Assembly: GCA_964498965.1 (NCBI GenBank)
Contig: CAZCJU010000069.1
Location: 1 to 7,879 of the forward strand
DNA from: CAZCJU01 sp964498965
Lineage (GTDB): Bacteria > Bacillota > Clostridia > Oscillospirales > CAG-272
Length of the DNA: 7,879 bases
Direction of reading: 5' to 3'
Below the pieces are notes generated by a model. The model had not been told where the DNA came from. It saw only the letters and a list, made by a program, of their open reading frames with translations, and did no database searches. The translations under genes were made by a program, and so were the position numbers. Shown in pieces: positions 1 to 4,962 of the stretch. The stretch's first letter is position 1. Each line of letters opens with the position of its first letter.

Positions 1-166
1 GTGGGGTATCTTAAAGTCCGAAATGTATTATCTGAAAAAGTTCACAAGCCGTGAATCTCTTATTTCTGCTATTGAAGATTACATACACTTTTACAATACT
101 CGCCGTTACCAAAAGCGGCTGAACTGTATGACGCCTTGCGAGTATTTTCTCGCCACCGCCGCATGA
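1..166 (+). CDS. IS3-family transposase (OrfB), C-terminal fragment cut by the window edge
   Basis: Reading from base 2, the frame gives WGILKSEMYYLKKF, then an acidic helix, then HFYNTRRYQKRL and MTPCEYFLATAA before TGA at 164-166. This is the characteristic C-terminus of IS3-family transposases, where the F/W-G-x-L-K-x-E block follows the last catalytic glutamate of the DDE integrase core and Y-N-x-x-R-x-Q plus x-x-P-x-E-Y close the protein. The catalytic residues themselves lie upstream of the window, so the integrity of the gene cannot be judged. It is partial because the window starts inside it, not because it is broken. Confidence 0.9.
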   Translation, partial: WGILKSEMYYLKKFTSRESLISAIEDYIHFYNTRRYQKRLNCMTPCEYFLATAA

Positions 167-172
167 CGAAAA

Positions 173-198
173 TCCCCCCTGCTGTGCAGCAGGGGGGA
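173..198. terminator. GC-rich perfect hairpin inside the IS 3' end
   Basis: TCCCCCCTGCTG (173-184) is exactly complementary to 187-198, so allowing a realistic loop the stem is about 11 bp with a run of six G-C pairs. On the plus strand no T-tract follows. On the minus strand the stem is followed by ATTTTCG. It would therefore block transcription best when read leftward, as insertion sequences often do to stop outside transcription entering the element. It is a very stable structure in any case; the terminator role is inferred. Confidence 0.45.
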
Positions 199-244
199 GA
201 GAAAGAATCTTATTCAATTTGTAAATTCTTTTTGTTTTTTAGTC

Positions 245-266
245 TGTCTACTTGACAGGGGGCACA
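245..266 (+). repeat. Right terminal inverted repeat of the IS3-family element
   Basis: The sequence TGTCTACTTGACAGGGGGCA followed by CA reads, on the opposite strand, TGTGCCCCCTGTCAAGTAGACA. This is the usual form of an IS150/IS3-group end: a TG tip, a C-run, and CTGTCAAGTAGACA. The matching left repeat is outside the window, so the call rests on family resemblance and on its position about 80 bp after the transposase stop. Confidence 0.75.
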
Positions 267-415
267 TTAATACGGCGGCTTTTTTCGGGAAACATTTTGT
301 TCAACAGGGGGCTTATCCCGTCATTCAATGTGGCAACGGGTCGGTGTACGCCGATTTACATTCGGCAAGGGAAACTTACCCGCGTGTCGAACGACGACCG
401 GTGTGTGCCGCATGA
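263..415 (+). pseudogene. Possible 3' remnant of a coding sequence interrupted by the IS (unrecognised)
   Basis: Just outside the IS tip an open frame with no start codon of its own runs for about 48 codons to TGA at 413-415. It reads NTAAFFGKHFVQQGAYPVIQ and then CGNGSVYADLHSARE. Codon composition resembles the genes nearby and the frame enters directly from the IS end, as expected if the IS landed in a gene and left its 3' part. I do not recognise the family. The other long frame here starts inside the IS end and looks less natural. This may simply be non-coding DNA. Confidence 0.22.
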
Positions 416-441
416 GAAACAGGAGATGTTTTCTAAGTTAT

Positions 442-461
442 AAAAATAACGGTGTCCGTAT
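442..461 (-). terminator. Weak terminator-like hairpin after the GH127 gene
   Basis: Read on the minus strand, ATACGG (461-456), a three-base loop and CCGTTAT (452-446, one bulged T) form a short stem, followed at once by a run of five T (446-442). It lies about 23 bp beyond the stop of the minus-strand hydrolase gene, where a terminator is expected. The stem is short with only three G-C pairs, so efficiency would be low. Confidence 0.3.
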
Positions 462-483
462 TCATATGCGGCATACTATATGA

Positions 484-2460
484 TCATTTTGTATTCATCC
501 ACACTGCCATTCGGCTTTCGTCGCTCCACAGCTTTCCCGCCGACGCATAATCGGTCGTCGTAAAGTATCCGCCGTCAACGGTAGGTATATCCGCTTCGAG
601 CAAGCAACGATACGGGGATCTTTTGACTTTTGGTATTTTGACATTTACACTCCCGTCGGGTTCGATCTTAACATCGACGGCATCATCGACATTATATCCC
701 AAGCGGCTTTCCCTTGCCAGCATCAGCGGACCTCGTCTGACGGCAACATGATATTTTGCGCTCGGCGGTTCTCTGTCAAACGTCGGCACGATATAATTTG
801 TGCCTCTCACCACCTCGTTCATTAATATTTGCGAGCCGTACGGTATCGGGTGTACCGCTTTTGCGGTCATATCGAATTCTATTTCGACAATGTCGCCGTC
901 GTTCCAAACACGGCGAAACATCATATATCCCTCTTTTACATTTTGCTTTTCCCCGTTGATCGCCGCCGATGTATTTTCACTCCACGAGGGATTACGGACG
1001 TATATATCAAATGCGACTTTTGTATTGTTCCGCACCGTCAGCTTGACTTTTCCGCAGACGGGATATTTCGTATCTATATCGATCACCGCAGTTCTTCCGT
1101 CCGAAAATTTTCTTTTAACGCTTCCCTTTTCGAACAGATTGATCACCACGCCGCTTTCCGTACACTGTACCGCTGTTTTCATTGCCAATCCTATACCGAA
1201 CGCGCCTATGCAATTACAGCAACCGTTATATTCGCCGTCTTTTACCGCATTTTTTCCGTTCAGCACGGCAAAACCACCTATTCCGTTGCCTCTATGTCCG
1301 GGTGTAAGCGGGCTGTAGCTGTCAAACGTTTTCGGTATGAGCTTCAAATCGGGGTAAACCGCCGCTGCGTGCAGATCGGTTGCCTTTTCGGTATTGACGG
1401 CACCGAGATAGCCGTTATAAAGCGATATTTCGAAAGCGTCTATATATTTCGAATCGCCCGTAAGCAGGCAAAGCTGATAAAACAGCTGCATCAATGTCAC
1501 CGTAACGCACGTTTCCTGAGCCCTCATATCTCCGTGCTTCGGATTTGCCTGCCGTACCGAGGAGCGATCGAACAATTCATGAGTACAGCCGGCAGAGCCG
1601 ATTACGGTAAAATCGTCCTCCAAAACACGATCTGCGTAATTGACAACGGCTTTTAAATACATCTCATTTTTCGTGACACGATAATATTCGAGCAAGCCGA
1701 TAAAGCAAGAAGTCAATTCGTACGCTTTTGTCACGGGATATTGGTATGGGTGAAGCTCGTTTTCATATGCCGTTTTCCAGATATTTTTAACGTCGGTGAA
1801 ACCGCAATCAACTATATAAGAAGCAAAATCGAGATATTTTTTGTCCTCGGTTATCGAATAAAGTCTTATAACCGGCTCCAATATCGACGAAGAATTAAGT
1901 CCCCGCCAATGGCGTGTAAGCTTTGTTATATTAAGCTTCCCCTCGTCGGAAGGACCTATCTTCGATATAAGATAATCCGTCTGACGACGCATTGATGCGA
2001 TAATTCTTTCGTTAAGCGTATCATCCTTTGAAATTTCGAGAAAATATTGCATTCCCAACAACACATATTTCCGTCCCCAAATATCCCAGCCGTCAAATTC
2101 ATGCTCAAGCGAATATGTGCTGATTCTACCGTATTTGTCCTCGGTGCTTAAAATATCCTCAACGGTTGCGGCAAGGATATTATACAAGCGTTCGTTTTCG
2201 GAATACGAATAAACGAAACAAGCTCCACGCATCATTTTTCCCCAAAACTCGCCTCGCCACCACGCACGTGCATCATCCGGGCAGCAGCGAAACTGTTCGA
2301 CGAACAATGCCCATGTATTCGGATTTTCAAGCTGATCCCCGCTTATGAAAGCGAGGCTTTCGGCAAGGCAGCCCTTGAAGCTTTTTTTCGTTTCGGAATC
2401 AAAAAACTTATCACTGCCGTTTCTCGGATAGTTTGCCGTAAAGCTTTTGTATATATCCAT
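484..2460 (-). CDS. Glycoside hydrolase family 127 (DUF1680), beta-L-arabinofuranosidase-like, 658 aa
   Basis: This is a complete GH127/DUF1680 protein, a family whose characterised members remove beta-L-arabinofuranose from plant glycans using a zinc-bound cysteine nucleophile. Counting from ATG at 2460, the (alpha/alpha)6 catalytic part spans roughly residues 1-440 and a beta-sandwich part follows. The zinc/thiolate set seen in Bifidobacterium HypBA1 (Glu338, Cys340, Cys417, Cys418) appears here as Glu316 and Cys318 in QETCVTVTLMQL and Cys414-Cys415 in NGCCNCIGAFGIG; Cys414 would be the nucleophile. The acid/base is less clear: Glu295 in HELFDR is the best candidate. There is no signal peptide or membrane segment, so it should act in the cytoplasm on imported oligosaccharides. 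ATG at 2460 is chosen because AAGGTG lies six bases before it; a GTG at 2478 would add six residues. It is monocistronic with its own strong promoter. The exact sugar specificity is unproven. Confidence 0.9.
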   Translation of the reverse strand: MDIYKSFTANYPRNGSDKFFDSETKKSFKGCLAESLAFISGDQLENPNTWALFVEQFRCCPDDARAWWRGEFWGKMMRGACFVYSYSENERLYNILAATVEDILSTEDKYGRISTYSLEHEFDGWDIWGRKYVLLGMQYFLEISKDDTLNERIIASMRRQTDYLISKIGPSDEGKLNITKLTRHWRGLNSSSILEPVIRLYSITEDKKYLDFASYIVDCGFTDVKNIWKTAYENELHPYQYPVTKAYELTSCFIGLLEYYRVTKNEMYLKAVVNYADRVLEDDFTVIGSAGCTHELFDRSSVRQANPKHGDMRAQETCVTVTLMQLFYQLCLLTGDSKYIDAFEISLYNGYLGAVNTEKATDLHAAAVYPDLKLIPKTFDSYSPLTPGHRGNGIGGFAVLNGKNAVKDGEYNGCCNCIGAFGIGLAMKTAVQCTESGVVINLFEKGSVKRKFSDGRTAVIDIDTKYPVCGKVKLTVRNNTKVAFDIYVRNPSWSENTSAAINGEKQNVKEGYMMFRRVWNDGDIVEIEFDMTAKAVHPIPYGSQILMNEVVRGTNYIVPTFDREPPSAKYHVAVRRGPLMLARESRLGYNVDDAVDVKIEPDGSVNVKIPKVKRSPYRCLLEADIPTVDGGYFTTTDYASAGKLWSDESRMAVWMNTK

Positions 2461-2501
2461 TTTAAGCACCTTGATCACACATATTAAGCGGCAAAACGCC
2501 T

Positions 2502-2516
2502 GTTTACATTATAAAC
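2502..2516. promoter_or_regulatory. Candidate operator: inverted repeat over the GH127 -10 box
   Basis: GTTTA (2502-2506) and TAAAC (2512-2516) form a perfect inverted repeat with a 5-bp centre. It covers the -10 element and nearly reaches the start site, a position where a bound repressor would exclude RNA polymerase. Sugar hydrolase genes are commonly repressed this way, but no regulator gene adjoins it and five-base half-sites can occur by chance. Confidence 0.3.
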
Positions 2517-2536
2517 TGTCGGATATAAAAAGTCAA
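2508..2536 (-). promoter_or_regulatory. Sigma-A promoter of the GH127 gene
   Basis: On the minus strand, TTGACT (2536-2531), a 17-bp spacer and TATAAT (2513-2508) give a near-consensus promoter. Transcription would begin near 2501, leaving a leader of about 40 nt before ATG at 2460. The spacer length and perfect -10 make this a confident call. Confidence 0.85.
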
Positions 2537-2603
2537 GTAAAAATGAAAAAGATTTATTTTGCCCGTATTGTGTGTTGATCGAAAAATTTACAGCCGTTAT
2601 GTA

Positions 2604-2632
2604 TTGATTTTTTTCGAAAAAAGTGATAAAAT
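2604..2632 (+). promoter_or_regulatory. Promoter of the GNAT acetyltransferase gene
   Basis: TTGATT (2604-2609), a 17-bp spacer and TAAAAT (2627-2632) form a good sigma-A promoter, strengthened by TGA just before the -10 (extended -10 TGn). Transcription would start near 2639, leaving an untranslated leader of about 80 nt. This position rules out translation starts upstream of about 2640. The spacer contains a T-run/A-run palindrome (2609-2622) that may bend the DNA. Confidence 0.75.
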
Positions 2633-2720
2633 CTACTTGAAAAAGTTCAAACAATCTTTTTCGTTTTACGATAAAGCATATACAACGAAAAATTTTCGCA
2701 CGATTGGAAAAGAAAATTAT

Positions 2721-3296
2721 ATGATTACGATAAGAAACGCAAGCACGGATGATGCAGAGAGGCTTGCGGAAATATACAATTATTATGTAAAAAATACTGC
2801 GATAACCTTTGAGTACGAACCGGTAACGGCAGACGAATTTGCAAAGAGGATCATCGACATATCAAGCATTCTTCCGTATTTGGTCATAGTCAAAGACGGC
2901 ATAATCGAGGGGTACGCATATGCACGTCCTTTTATCGGCAGAGCGGCATACAGGTACTCATGTGAAACGACGATATACCTTGACCGCAACACACAAAAAT
3001 GCGGACTCGGCAAAATACTGTACGTTGCGTTGGAAAACGAGCTTAAAAAAGCGGGGATCATCAATCTTTACGCCTGTATCGCCTACACCGATGTCGATGA
3101 CGAATATCTCACCTCGAACAGCGTTGATTTTCACGAGCATCTCGGCTACAGATCCGTCGGAAAGTTTCACAAATGCGGATACAAATTCGGTCGCTGGTAC
3201 AGCATGGTATGGGTTGAAAAAATGATCGGCACGCACGTTGCAGAGCCGAAAGATGTCGATTACCGTCGATGTAAAGAGCTTTCTTCGCAAAATTGA
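2721..3296 (+). CDS. GNAT family N-acetyltransferase, phosphinothricin/methionine-sulfoximine type (Pat/MnaT-like), 191 aa
   Basis: The protein transfers the acetyl group of acetyl-CoA to an amino group. It has the full pattern of the Pat/Bar/MnaT branch of GNAT: the N-terminal IRNASTDDAERLAEIYNYYV, ITFEYEPV (28-35), GYAYARPF (64-71), ETTIYLD (82-88), the acetyl-CoA loop Gln92-Lys-Cys-Gly-Leu-Gly97, and near the end FHEHLGYRSVGKFHKCGYKF with WYSMVW (159-164). Known members acetylate phosphinothricin, methionine sulfoximine or sulfone, or ordinary amino acids; the substrate here is not determined. The length is normal for the family. ATG at 2721 is chosen because the family N-terminus starts there and the promoter lies at 2604-2632; an upstream in-frame ATG at 2559 precedes the promoter. 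The ribosome site is weak (GGAAAAG about 10 bases upstream). The gene is divergent from the GH127 gene and appears monocistronic. Confidence 0.88.
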   Translation: MITIRNASTDDAERLAEIYNYYVKNTAITFEYEPVTADEFAKRIIDISSILPYLVIVKDGIIEGYAYARPFIGRAAYRYSCETTIYLDRNTQKCGLGKILYVALENELKKAGIINLYACIAYTDVDDEYLTSNSVDFHEHLGYRSVGKFHKCGYKFGRWYSMVWVEKMIGTHVAEPKDVDYRRCKELSSQN

Positions 3297-3372
3297 CATT
3301 AACGCAGTCGTTTTCGCAAGGTATCAAACGCATTCTCAGTTTCAAGCGTCAAAAACTTTTTACGGCGTACAA

Positions 3373-3400
3373 AAAGGAGCTGTTTTTTCACGGCTCCTTT
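3373..3400. terminator. Hairpin terminator between the convergent GNAT and aminotransferase genes
   Basis: AAAGGAGCTG (3373-3382) pairs with CGGCTCCTTT (3391-3400) as a 10-bp stem with one G-T wobble and an 8-base loop. Read on the minus strand the stem ends in TTTTT, so it is a proper intrinsic terminator for the aminotransferase gene. On the plus strand it follows the GNAT stop by about 75 bp and lacks a strong T-run, so it would work less well in that direction. Confidence 0.75.
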
Positions 3401-3404
3401 AATA

Positions 3405-3424
3405 TTTCATCAAGTTTCATCAAG
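3405..3424. repeat. Tandem 10-bp duplication TTTCATCAAG
   Basis: TTTCATCAAG occurs twice head to tail at 3405-3414 and 3415-3424, in the non-coding gap between the terminator and the aminotransferase stop. It looks like a simple replication-slippage duplication, and no function can be assigned. Confidence 0.5.
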
Positions 3425-3472
3425 CTTTGTCATTTCATTTTAGCAGACGGAAAGATCGATCGTACATTTCTC

Positions 3473-4705
3473 TCAAAAGCAACTTTTGATTATGTCGATC
3501 ACACGATCCTGTTCTTCTTCCGTCATTTTATTATCGCTCGGTAAGCACAGTCCGCGTGCGAAAATATCCGCTCCGACATTCGTTTCCGCATTCGCACGAT
3601 GTGTGTTTGTCGCAACAAAGTCATGCTTGGCGTACATCGGTTGCATATGCATGGGCTTCCAAACAGCTCTGCCTTCGATATTGTATCGAGTGAGCGTTTC
3701 CAATATTTCCGTCGGACAAGTTTTGCCCGCTTCCTTTACATACGAGGCTTTTGAGGCTGTTCTGAACTGTTTGCACATATAATCGTCATCGATGATCATA
3801 GCGGAGAGCCAATAATTCGGTTCGGTATCGTTTGCGATAGGGTTCATTTTTATCGGCAAGTCCTTCAAGCCGTTGCAATAACGCTCGTAAATATTCTTTT
3901 TCTGCAAAATATGTTCCTCAAGATACGGATACTGGCCTCGGATGATTCCGGCGACAACATTACTCATACGGTAATTATATCCGACATCCTCGTGTTGACA
4001 CCAAGGAGCGTTTTCACGTGCTTGTGTTGACCATTTACGTATCTTATCTGCCGTTTTCATATCATTTGTCAACAGACAACCGCCCGCCGAGCCTGTTATT
4101 ATCTTATTTCCGTTATAGCTAAGTGCGGAGTAATCACCGAATGATCCGCACTGCTTGCCGCAGACCGTTGCACCCATTGCTTCGGCGGCATCCTCGATCA
4201 AAATCGCACCGTGCTTTCCGCATATTTGTTTGATAATGTCGATTCGTCCGGGGAAGCCGAACAGTTCGGCAAAAACGACCAGCTTGACATCGGGATATAT
4301 TTCAAATGCCTTTTCGAGTGCTACCGGGTCCATATTCCAGCTTTTATCATCGGTATCGATGAAAACGGGAATGCCTCCCTCGTAAACGACGGGGTTCAAG
4401 GTTGCGGCAAAGGTCAGATCGGAGCAAAAAACACGTTTGTTTTTCAATGCACCGCATCCTATATCGGGTTTACCGTAAAGTACTTCGCCCGCATGTCTGA
4501 GTGCCAAATGAATCGCCGCCGTACAGCACGACAAAGCAACGGCGTACTTCATCTCCGCTTTTTCGGCGGCGATACGCTCTACCGCATTTATATTTTCGCC
4601 TACGGTACTCATCCAATTGGTCAAATAGGCTTCCTTTATATATTCCATTTCCTCGCCGTGCATCGTCGGTGTGGCAAGCCAAATTTTTTTATCGAATTTT
4701 TGCAT
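3473..4705 (-). CDS. DegT/DnrJ/EryC1/StrS family PLP-dependent sugar aminotransferase (EpsN/PglE-like), 410 aa
   Basis: Enzymes of this family put an amino group, usually from glutamate, onto a keto-sugar attached to a nucleotide, making amino sugars for capsule, exopolysaccharide or protein glycans. Visible landmarks are LSCCTAAIHLAL (59-70) for cofactor phosphate binding, LIEDAAEAMGAT (169-180) with Asp172 expected to contact the PLP ring nitrogen, and SYNGNKIITGSAGG (196-209), where Lys201 forms the Schiff base. VGYNYRMSN (241-249) and VWKPMHMQP (348-356) follow, with the usual RGLCLPSDNKMTEEE near the end. The Asn-Gly-Asn-Lys form and WKPMHMQP place it near EpsN/PglE-type 4-keto-6-deoxy-HexNAc aminotransferases. 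Length is normal. GAGGG eight bases before ATG at 4705 supports the start. It stands alone: no sugar-nucleotide dehydratase, glycosyltransferase or flippase is in the window, so its pathway is unknown. Confidence 0.9.
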   Translation of the reverse strand: MQKFDKKIWLATPTMHGEEMEYIKEAYLTNWMSTVGENINAVERIAAEKAEMKYAVALSCCTAAIHLALRHAGEVLYGKPDIGCGALKNKRVFCSDLTFAATLNPVVYEGGIPVFIDTDDKSWNMDPVALEKAFEIYPDVKLVVFAELFGFPGRIDIIKQICGKHGAILIEDAAEAMGATVCGKQCGSFGDYSALSYNGNKIITGSAGGCLLTNDMKTADKIRKWSTQARENAPWCQHEDVGYNYRMSNVVAGIIRGQYPYLEEHILQKKNIYERYCNGLKDLPIKMNPIANDTEPNYWLSAMIIDDDYMCKQFRTASKASYVKEAGKTCPTEILETLTRYNIEGRAVWKPMHMQPMYAKHDFVATNTHRANAETNVGADIFARGLCLPSDNKMTEEEQDRVIDIIKSCF

Positions 4706-4713
4706 AAATCATT

Positions 4714-4746
4714 CCCTCGGTCACTTAAAGTCACATACGGCGACCG
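4714..4746 (-). promoter_or_regulatory. Leader hairpin next to the aminotransferase ribosome site
   Basis: In the minus-strand transcript UCGGUC (near 4746-4741) can pair with GACCGA (near 4722-4717), a 6-bp stem whose 3' arm runs into the GAGGG ribosome site (4718-4714). It could limit ribosome access to a message made from a very strong promoter. The stem is short with a long loop, so this is only a candidate. Confidence 0.25.
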
Positions 4747-4768
4747 AATACACAATTTTTCTTTTAAT

Positions 4769-4797
4769 ATTATAATGCAATCGAACAACATTGTCAA
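4769..4797 (-). promoter_or_regulatory. Perfect-consensus sigma-A promoter of the aminotransferase gene
   Basis: On the minus strand, TTGACA (4797-4792), a 17-bp spacer and TATAAT (4774-4769) match the sigma-A consensus exactly. Transcription would start near 4762 with a leader of about 57 nt. Such a promoter implies strong expression unless a regulator intervenes. Confidence 0.9.
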
Positions 4798-4889
4798 TAC
4801 TTAAATTTTGTTTCCGTTTACATTTTTCATTAAAACCGACGTTTAGCACGCAAGCGAAAAAAGCCAAAAATACGCATATTAACAAAATA

Positions 4890-4922
4890 TTTGTAGAAAA
4901 CGGCAAAAACATATAATATAAT
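4890..4922 (+). promoter_or_regulatory. Likely promoter of the GS-like/ANTAR operon
   Basis: Two overlapping perfect -10 boxes, TATAAT at 4912-4917 and 4917-4922, lie in a very AT-rich stretch just upstream of the gene. The best -35 matches are poor: TTTGTA (4890-4895), 16 bp before the first -10, or TTGTAG (4891-4896), 15 bp before it. A weak -35 beside a perfect -10 is compatible with dependence on an activator. The leader would be only about 35-40 nt, too short for the paired-hairpin sites bound by ANTAR proteins. Confidence 0.5.
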
Positions 4923-4962
4923 AGTAATGTTATCTTCGGCTTTAATGCGAAAGGATACTGCG

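Larger units (their letters stand above)
1..266 (+). mobile_element. 3' end of an IS3-family (IS150-like) insertion sequence
   Basis: Only the right-hand part of the element is in the window. It comprises the last 54 codons of the transposase, a GC-rich hairpin about 7 bp after the stop, a T-rich stretch, and an end sequence at about 245-266 (TGTCTACTTGACAGGGGGCA, then CA). That end matches the form of IS150-group terminal repeats, which begin TG at the left end and finish CA at the right. The exact outer boundary is either 264 or 266, because both end in CA. The left end and any target duplication lie outside the window. Nothing here shows whether the copy is active. Confidence 0.85.

Noticed and set aside
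252..443. 63-codon plus-strand frame after the IS
   Set aside because: Its ATG lies within the IS terminal repeat and the sequence has no known features; if anything here is coding, the neighbouring frame ending at 415 is more plausible.
406..473. Distant inverted repeat TGCCGCAT / ATGCGGCA around the end of the GH127 region
   Set aside because: The 52-nt separation and 8-bp arms make it a poor terminator or recombination site, and chance is a sufficient explanation.
829..1656. Long plus-strand open frame (275 codons) opposite the GH127 gene
   Set aside because: It is antisense to a full-length, motif-rich hydrolase gene, shows no recognisable domain and no clear ribosome site; long antisense frames are common opposite genes of this composition.
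2559..2720. N-terminal extension of the GNAT protein from an upstream ATG at 2559
   Set aside because: The promoter (2604-2632) lies downstream of that ATG and the family's N-terminus begins at 2721.
4211..4804. Plus-strand open frame (197 codons) opposite the aminotransferase
   Set aside because: It is antisense to conserved PLP-enzyme coding sequence, runs through that gene's promoter and has no family resemblance.
4927..4962. Twelve-residue extension of the GS-like protein from ATG at 4927
   Set aside because: That ATG is within about 5 bases of the -10 box with no ribosome site, whereas ATG at 4963 has AAGGA at the right distance and matches the usual GS N-terminus.
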